From a bacterium (GTDB lineage: Bacteria; Electryoneota; B3-LCP), in the NCBI GenBank assembly GCA_026394195.1, contig JAPKYS010000010.1, positions 94,262 to 158,261 of the forward strand: a stretch of DNA of 64,000 bases, given 5' to 3'. Below the pieces are notes generated by a model. That model had not been told where the DNA came from and ran no database searches. It was given only the letters and a program-made list of their open reading frames with translations. Positions 58,977-64,000 of the stretch are shown one piece after another. Every line of letters starts with the position of its first letter. The first letter of the stretch is position 1. A program made the position numbers and the translations under genes.

Positions 58977-60125
58977 TTAGAATTGAAGTCCCCCCCCAAT
59001 GGTAAAATACTTAGCCGTCCCTGAATCGCCAAAGATTACATTATACATGGGTAATATTTCAAAGCGCACATGTTCAGAATTGAAAATTGTACCCCCGACA
59101 CCGAAGCAGAATCCAGGTTTTTTGCTTGAAGCATCCGAAGAAACAATTGCGAAAACAGGGCTATGAAGTTCATAATTTGAGTAGATAATATACATCCCCA
59201 CGCCTAATTGGCCGAAAATATGAGATTTGTCGAGGTCACCGACAAGTGGCGTCCTGATCACGGGAATGATTTCAATAATCCTATGCGAACCAAATTGAGT
59301 AAAGTCCAGACCTGGGGCGACCTCGTTCATAATTTTCTGGCCGTTTGATGACCAATTATTATAACCTAAGTGTATCCCACCTAATGATTTTTGGCTCAGG
59401 CGAGTAAGCGCATTCAAACCTAGCGTGAATCCCATTTTATCATATTCACTGCCTTCACCAGTGGCTCTCATTATTCCAGCACAAAAACTGAAGGCTCCCT
59501 TTCTTCGTTGCTCATTATTTGTATAGGTAGCTTTTGGAATAGAATATTGCGGAGGGCTTTTAGTGAGAATGGGAAACGTCGCGTCGTCTGTGCTATCTGT
59601 AATACTAAACCGATTTTTTAAGTCATCGTTATATTGTTGTGTGTATTTGATAGCATTTTCTAAAGACGTACAATTTTTCTTTGGGATTACTGCTGAAAGA
59701 ATTAGAAGAGAACCACCAAGCGAACTTACTAGCGCGCCCCCAGTTCTGGTTACATTATCCGGTTGTTGGTAAAAGAGAAAATTTCCAATAATTAAATAAA
59801 AAAAACCAGTTGCGAACAACCCGTGGTTCAGGCTTTCTTTTTTATATGCCGATTTCGCCTCAGCATCTTTCCCTGTTTTTAAGTAAAAATTATACTCGGT
59901 GATCCTATTTATTCCCTGGTATGGAATCCACTTGCGATTTTGAGCATCCGCCTCCGATATAGTTTTTAAATCATCTGAAAGTCCTTTGAAGTGGATTGTT
60001 AGTTTAGAATTATCATATTGATTATTTACACTTCCAGTTGTTATAGGTTGATCACTGGCATTGATCTGATTTTGGGATAGGGCAAGAGCCATTAGTATGG
60101 CAATTATTCTAACGATCGTTTGCAT
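58977..60125 (-). CDS. Predicted outer-membrane beta-barrel protein
   Basis: A 382-residue protein with a signal peptide (1-23). An N-terminal region contains a hydrophobic hairpin (about 108-145, GFFYLIIGNFLFY and GALVSSLGGSLLILSAVI). The second half (about 215-382) alternates polar and aromatic residues in beta-strand fashion and ends FTIGGGLQF, the terminal-Phe signature of outer-membrane proteins. Family not recognised. No ribosome-binding motif stands out. Confidence 0.75.
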   Translation of the reverse strand: MQTIVRIIAILMALALSQNQINASDQPITTGSVNNQYDNSKLTIHFKGLSDDLKTISEADAQNRKWIPYQGINRITEYNFYLKTGKDAEAKSAYKKESLNHGLFATGFFYLIIGNFLFYQQPDNVTRTGGALVSSLGGSLLILSAVIPKKNCTSLENAIKYTQQYNDDLKNRFSITDSTDDATFPILTKSPPQYSIPKATYTNNEQRRKGAFSFCAGIMRATGEGSEYDKMGFTLGLNALTRLSQKSLGGIHLGYNNWSSNGQKIMNEVAPGLDFTQFGSHRIIEIIPVIRTPLVGDLDKSHIFGQLGVGMYIIYSNYELHSPVFAIVSSDASSKKPGFCFGVGGTIFNSEHVRFEILPMYNVIFGDSGTAKYFTIGGGLQF

Positions 60126-60717
60126 AACCCGCTCCAGTTTTTGAATTTTACTTCGAAGTTTGTTTAAGTTTTATTAAGTTAACCACGGGAAATTAGACAG
60201 TTGTGATGGAAATCACAGAAATGAAATATTTCCGATCACTCACGATTCCGCTTAGGTAAAACCAACTTGTTATCAGGTTTTCGCTAGCCCGACCCACTCC
60301 CTCGCGTGGTTTTCTTCCCCCCCAATTTACCTCCCCCCCACCCCCAAAGTCAACTCCTTTTTCATGAATATTGGAACGGGGAACGGCCCCGCCCTGAAGA
60401 ACGGGGCTACGTCTAACTAGCCCCGTAAACGGGGCAGGAGCCCCCTTCAGGGGGCTTTGGAATCTGGTAGCTAGGTGCTTTTCCCGAAGGGACCACTTTG
60501 TGGAGCGCATGGGGCGGGTGCGAAATAAAAATGCCGTCAGATTCCCGACGCGCCCTTACGGGCTTGCGGGAATGACGGCTGTTTGTTCTACCGGATTGCT
60601 TCGTCCTATGGACTCGCAATGACTGCTCTTATCCTTTTGAATCCGTGTAATCAGTGTAATCAGTGGTTCAGACAATTGTAAAATGGATTCCATCCTGCGC
60701 GGGAATGACTAAAGATG
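60126..60717. repeat. Intergenic region with inverted repeats and low-complexity tracts
   Basis: No gene seen. It contains CCCCGCCCTGAAGAACGGGG and CCCCGTAAACGGGG (60393-60435), CCCCCTTCAGGGGG (60441-60454), the 43-bp element described separately (60466-60508), a CATTCCGG-family repeat (60526-60580) and polypyrimidine tracts (TTCCCCCCCAATTTACC). Frames crossing it are artefacts of these repeats. Confidence 0.7.
60466..60508 (-). repeat. 43-bp repeat, left copy
   Basis: Reads GCGCTCCACAAAGTGGTCCC...AGCACCTAGCTACC on the minus strand. An inverse copy with one mismatch lies at 63595-63637, so the clpX-like and hflX genes are bracketed by inverted repeats. Confidence 0.85.
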
Positions 60718-62202
60718 CTACTGGGCCTGCCCTTTCTTATCATACGCCGCTTTGATCAGCTTGTCCAACGTTCCTCCCGGATCGTTCAGGATCGCTGCGG
60801 TGACATCCAATTCCTGCACGCCCAACAGCTTCACGCCGTATATGTAGTCTTTCAATCTTTCATCCAGCAGGTCGGTCGTTCTGCCCTTGCTCTCGACGAA
60901 TTCCCGGTAAAGCTGCTCCCGCGCCTTGGGGTGATAGCGCAACTCCACCCCGGATTTTTCCAGGAAGCTCTGCGCGAACGAGGTCAGGATATGATCGAAG
61001 GCGACCTGATGCAGCGTATCTTCGGCGTGCTCGATCAATTGCTGCGTGACGGTCAATTGAGGTACGCCCAACGTCGGCAGCCGTTTCTCGAATTTGATCA
61101 GGATCTTTTCCACCGCAGATAACAAGCCCCGCGCGCCGGTCTTTTCGACCGCGGCGCGCTGAGCCAGACTGCGCAGCGCCTCATCTTCGAAGGTTAAATC
61201 GATGCCATACGCCTTGAATTCCCGCTTCTTGGCTTGAATCACCGCGCAGGTGGGGTTTTTCAGGATGGTGTACAGGCTCTCTTCGTTCAACTGGTTGAGC
61301 ACCACCGTCACCGGCAGCCTGCCGATGAATTCCGACTCGAAGCCGTAGTCGATCAGGTCCCGGGTGGATACCTGCCGCAGGATATCGACGTCGCTTGCCT
61401 GGCTCGCGGCGTCGTTCCGTAAAAAGCCGATCCCTTTCTGCGTCAGCCGTTTGGCGATGCGTTCCGATAACCCCTCGAAGGCTCCGGATACGACGAAAAG
61501 GATATTGCGGGTATTGACCTTTTTGCGTTCCACCTTACCGGTTTTCTGCGTCTGGATGACTGCTTCCATCTGGCTGGCCAGGTCGTGCGGAACCTTCATA
61601 TCGACTTCGGTCTCTTCCATCAGCTTCAGCAGGTTGCGCTGCACGCCGGTGCGGCTGACGTCCGGTCCCCAGGTGCCTCCTGGCGATGCGGCGATTTTAT
61701 CGATTTCATCGATGTAGATGATGCCGTACTCCGCCATCCCGATGTTGCCGTCCGCTTCCCGCACCAACTCCCTGACCAGGTCTTCGACGTCGCCGCCCAC
61801 GTACCCGGTTTCGCTGAATTTGGTGGCGTCGCCCTTGACGAAGGGTACGCCGATGCGGTCGGCGATCAATTTGACGATATAGGTTTTTCCAACCCCGGTC
61901 GGTCCAATCATCAGGACGTTGGCTTTGATGTTACCCAGAGCCGAATTTTTAGCGATTCCGGCTTCGATTTCGTAGCGCATCCGGTTAAAATGGGTGCAGA
62001 TCTTGGTCGCCAAAACTTCGACGGCTTCGGGCTGATCGACGACGTACTGGTTCAGATAGGCTTCCAGTTCTTCGGGCTTCAGGTGGAAGTCGATTTTCTT
62101 CGAGGTGGGGCGAGTCTCAAATCCTTCGTCGACTCCGGCGGTTTCGGTTTCCGGCTGAGGAATGTTCTTCAGATCCGGCTTGAATTGAGGCTGTTGATCC
62201 AT
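60718..62202 (-). CDS. ClpX-like AAA+ ATPase lacking the zinc-binding domain
   Basis: A 494-residue AAA+ unfoldase of the ClpX group. Walker A GPTGVGKT, pore-1 loop TGYVGGDVED, Walker B IIYIDEIDK, the ClpP-docking loop position KGIGFLR, and KTGARGLLSAVEK (sensor 2) are aligned as in ClpX. The N-terminal CxxC zinc domain that recruits ClpX adaptors is absent, replaced by a short disordered segment, and about 85 extra residues follow the AAA core. It should unfold proteins, probably for ClpP, but with other substrates. It lies 40 nt after hflX. Confidence 0.9.
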   Translation of the reverse strand: MDQQPQFKPDLKNIPQPETETAGVDEGFETRPTSKKIDFHLKPEELEAYLNQYVVDQPEAVEVLATKICTHFNRMRYEIEAGIAKNSALGNIKANVLMIGPTGVGKTYIVKLIADRIGVPFVKGDATKFSETGYVGGDVEDLVRELVREADGNIGMAEYGIIYIDEIDKIAASPGGTWGPDVSRTGVQRNLLKLMEETEVDMKVPHDLASQMEAVIQTQKTGKVERKKVNTRNILFVVSGAFEGLSERIAKRLTQKGIGFLRNDAASQASDVDILRQVSTRDLIDYGFESEFIGRLPVTVVLNQLNEESLYTILKNPTCAVIQAKKREFKAYGIDLTFEDEALRSLAQRAAVEKTGARGLLSAVEKILIKFEKRLPTLGVPQLTVTQQLIEHAEDTLHQVAFDHILTSFAQSFLEKSGVELRYHPKAREQLYREFVESKGRTTDLLDERLKDYIYGVKLLGVQELDVTAAILNDPGGTLDKLIKAAYDKKGQAQ

Positions 62203-62242
62203 GATGTATTGGGTTCGATTCTTTGCTTTTAGTTAAGTTCTT

Positions 62243-63298
62243 CTAGTACTGCTTGGCTTCGGTTCGCGCTTTGGCTTCTGCATCTTTGATCGCTTTTTGC
62301 CAGCTCTTGCAGAGGCTGTGGAGCTGCTGTTTCAACCGATCCACCCGGATACCCCGCAAGGCGCTGATGATTTCCGCCTGAGGGTAGTCCAATTTGATGC
62401 GCTCGATCAGAGCGGCAGATTCGACTCGGTCCGCTTTATTGAAAACCAGGGTGGTGGGGTTATCCTTCAAGCCCATCTCCTGCAGTGTTTGTTCCACCTG
62501 CTTCATCTGTTCGGGGAAGTGAGGGTGCGAACAATCCACCACGTGCAGCAGGTGATCTGCCCGCACGGTCTCTTCCAGAGTGGACCTGAATGACGCCACC
62601 AGGTGGTGCGGCAGTTTGCGGATGAAACCGACCGTGTCGATCAGCACGATCTGCCCGGCGTCGGGTCCTTTCAATGAGCGGACGGTAGCATCCAACGTGG
62701 CGAAGAGCCGGTCTTCGACGAAGACGTGCGAGTTGGTCAGCGCATTCAAGAGCGTCGATTTCCCCGCGTTGGTATACCCGACGATGGCGACCTTGAAGGC
62801 GCGTTCCCGGTTCTGGCGCTGCGTATCCCGCTGCTTTTCGATCTGCGTTAAATCCTTGCGCAGTTTGGAAATGCGAGTTCGGATCAAGCGCCGGTCGGTT
62901 TCCAACTGCGTTTCACCAGGACCACGCAGCCCGATGCCTCCGGCTTGCCGTTCCAGATGCCGCCACTTGCCGGTCAGTCGAGGGAGGAGATACTGCAGCT
63001 GCGCCAGTTCCACCTGGGTGCGGGCTTCCCGGGTTTTCGCGCGCCGGGCGAAGATGTCCAGGATCAATCCTGACCGGTCGATGACGCGCTTGCCGATCTG
63101 CTTTTCCAGTTCGTTGGCCTGCGCCGGAGTAAGATCGTCGTCGAATATGATCAGGTCGAAACGTTCGTTGTCCGCGGCGATCTGCTGCACTTTGCCGCGG
63201 CCGATGAACGTCCCCGGATCCGGCTTTACGCGGTTCTGCACGAAGCGTTCCACCACCGCCGCTCCGGCAGTATCCGCCAGCAGAGCCAGCTCGTCCAT
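62243..63298 (-). CDS. hflX: GTPase HflX
   Basis: Ribosome-splitting GTPase. The HflX N-domain (LADTAGAAVVERFVQ, GRGKVQQIA, FDDDLTPAQ, the signature RTQVELAQLQYLLPRLTG, GGIGLRGPGETQLE) precedes a coiled coil and the G domain (GYTNAGKSTLLN, DTVGFIRKLPHHLV, NKAD). The coordinates begin at the first ATG. Family-like coding continues upstream without stops (ALLERAALVGVVLRG ... VWITEDS) to an ATA at 63400 preceded by GAGG, so the true protein is about 34 residues longer and lacks a conventional start. Confidence 0.93.
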   Translation of the reverse strand: MDELALLADTAGAAVVERFVQNRVKPDPGTFIGRGKVQQIAADNERFDLIIFDDDLTPAQANELEKQIGKRVIDRSGLILDIFARRAKTREARTQVELAQLQYLLPRLTGKWRHLERQAGGIGLRGPGETQLETDRRLIRTRISKLRKDLTQIEKQRDTQRQNRERAFKVAIVGYTNAGKSTLLNALTNSHVFVEDRLFATLDATVRSLKGPDAGQIVLIDTVGFIRKLPHHLVASFRSTLEETVRADHLLHVVDCSHPHFPEQMKQVEQTLQEMGLKDNPTTLVFNKADRVESAALIERIKLDYPQAEIISALRGIRVDRLKQQLHSLCKSWQKAIKDAEAKARTEAKQY

Positions 63299-63441
63299 CG
63301 AATCTTCGGTGATCCAGACGTCCGATCCCCTCAGAACTACCCCTACCAGAGCCGCTCGTTCGAGCAGAGCATCCTGTTGGTTTAAATCGTGAAGTTCTAT
63401 AAGACCTCTATAAGGTGGTTGATTGTCCCAATTCCATATAG

Positions 63442-63470
63442 AATATACGTTGTAAATTGCTGAATGTCAA
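63442..63470 (-). promoter_or_regulatory. Strong sigma-70 promoter for hflX
   Basis: On the minus strand TTGACA (63465-63470), 17-bp spacer, TATATT (63442-63447); start near 63435, about 35 nt before the ATA that begins the hflX-like coding. Confidence 0.8.
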
Positions 63471-63594
63471 GCGCAGTTGGATAAGATTTCTCTCAAAGAA
63501 GCAATTAGCAGTCAACACTCAGCACTTAGCGAAGAGGTGTCATTCCGGTGAAGTCCGGAATCGCCTGCTTGCACCACTGCCGCTTTCCCACCAG

Positions 63595-63637
63595 GCGCTC
63601 CACAAAGTGGTCCCTTCGGGAAAAGCACCTGGCTACC
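63595..63637 (+). repeat. 43-bp repeat, right copy
   Basis: GCGCTCCACAAAGTGGTCCC...AGCACCTGGCTACC; inverse partner at 60466-60508. The surrounding 63480-63675 also holds a CATTCCGG-family repeat and no gene. Confidence 0.85.
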
Positions 63638-63675
63638 GGCTTTTCTCTCGTGACTCGTGACTCGCATCTCGTGAC

Positions 63676-64000
63676 TCACTTCACCACCACCATCTTCTGT
63701 GTAATGCGCTGCTGACCAGTATCGAGGCGGATCAGATACACCCCCGAAGCATTACCCGTGGCGTTCCAACTGACGGAATAGTCTCCGGGATTCTGCCTGC
63801 CATTAACCAGTTGCGCCACCCTTCTCCCGGTAATATCGTAAACCGACAGGTTTACGAAACTGACGGCTGAAAGCTGATAGCTTATGGCTGTTATGGGATT
63901 GGAGGGATTTGGCCCGATAGTAAGCGTAGCCCGGCTGGGCCGCGGGCGCATTTTGGTGGGCTGTTGCACGGCGGTGCTGTCTCCGGTGATGTTGCGGAAG
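63676..64000 (-). CDS. Sorting-domain protein, 3' fragment (5' end outside window)
   Basis: The frame is open to the window edge. Only the FCB-type C-terminal sorting domain is visible: IGPNPSNPITAISYQLS, then VNLSVYDITGRRVAQLVNG, and SGVYLIRLDTGQQRITQKMVVVK at the end. The first conventional start in the window (GTG at 63969) is internal. The gene must encode a secreted or surface protein whose main domain lies beyond base 64000. Confidence 0.85.
   Translation of the reverse strand, partial: FRNITGDSTAVQQPTKMRPRPSRATLTIGPNPSNPITAISYQLSAVSFVNLSVYDITGRRVAQLVNGRQNPGDYSVSWNATGNASGVYLIRLDTGQQRITQKMVVVK

Overview
The window looks like chromosomal DNA of an uncultured bacterium of the FCB superphylum (the Zixibacteria / KSB1 / Calditrichota / Marinimicrobia neighbourhood; the phylum cannot be fixed from this sequence alone). 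Three secreted proteins end in the FCB-type C-terminal sorting domain (PNPFNxxTxIxYxLP ... VxLxxxDxxGRxxxxL). Also consistent are a bacterial DGGGP-synthase-like UbiA next to maf and ispG, a long rimP-nusA-infB-rbfA-nrnA-truB-ribF-rpsO-pnp block, and promoters of the form TTGACW-N17-TATATT. Ribosome binding sites are present but often weak, and several genes overlap by 1-14 nt.

Layout. 1-5.4 kb (+): six tightly coupled genes encode two radical SAM/SPASM enzymes (the first cut by the window edge), two SAM methyltransferases, a phosphocholine-cytidylyltransferase-like enzyme and a CDP-alcohol phosphotransferase. I read it as an unassigned pathway that makes and attaches a modified CDP-activated alcohol. 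5.6-20.9 kb (-): tRNA-Pro, then a 15 kb run of translation, RNA and housekeeping genes ending at rimP, with an attenuator-like hairpin in the leader. 21-31 kb: a secretome and signalling block. A LamG-domain sensor kinase and an NtrC-type regulator lie beside a beta-helix sorting-domain protein and a small secreted protein; each of these last two has a near-perfect sigma-54 promoter and a related TGTC-N9/10-GACA palindrome upstream. A third sigma-54-like site precedes the kinase itself.

31-43 kb (+): a MetV-MetF fusion, an orphan ECF-type ATPase, a ubiA-maf-rodZ-ispG operon, a long DNA methyltransferase with a nuclease-like C-terminus coupled to ispG, a PPC-domain protein, a deoxynucleoside kinase, a sugar-epimerase-like cupin, and a PIN toxin / small protein / DNA methyltransferase trio. 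43-50 kb: an accessory zone with a YgiT-type zinc finger protein, a RAYT transposase and many REP palindromes (one inside the RAYT coding sequence), then gcvPB, a DnaQ-DinG helicase and methylmalonyl-CoA epimerase. 50-56 kb: pfkA, an L-threonylcarbamoyladenylate synthase gene, tRNA-Leu, serS and aconitase. 56-60 kb (-): four unrecognised envelope or secreted proteins. 60.7-64 kb (-): a ClpX-like ATPase without the zinc domain, hflX, and the 3' end of another sorting-domain protein. All functional statements rest on motif recognition by eye; no database search was run.
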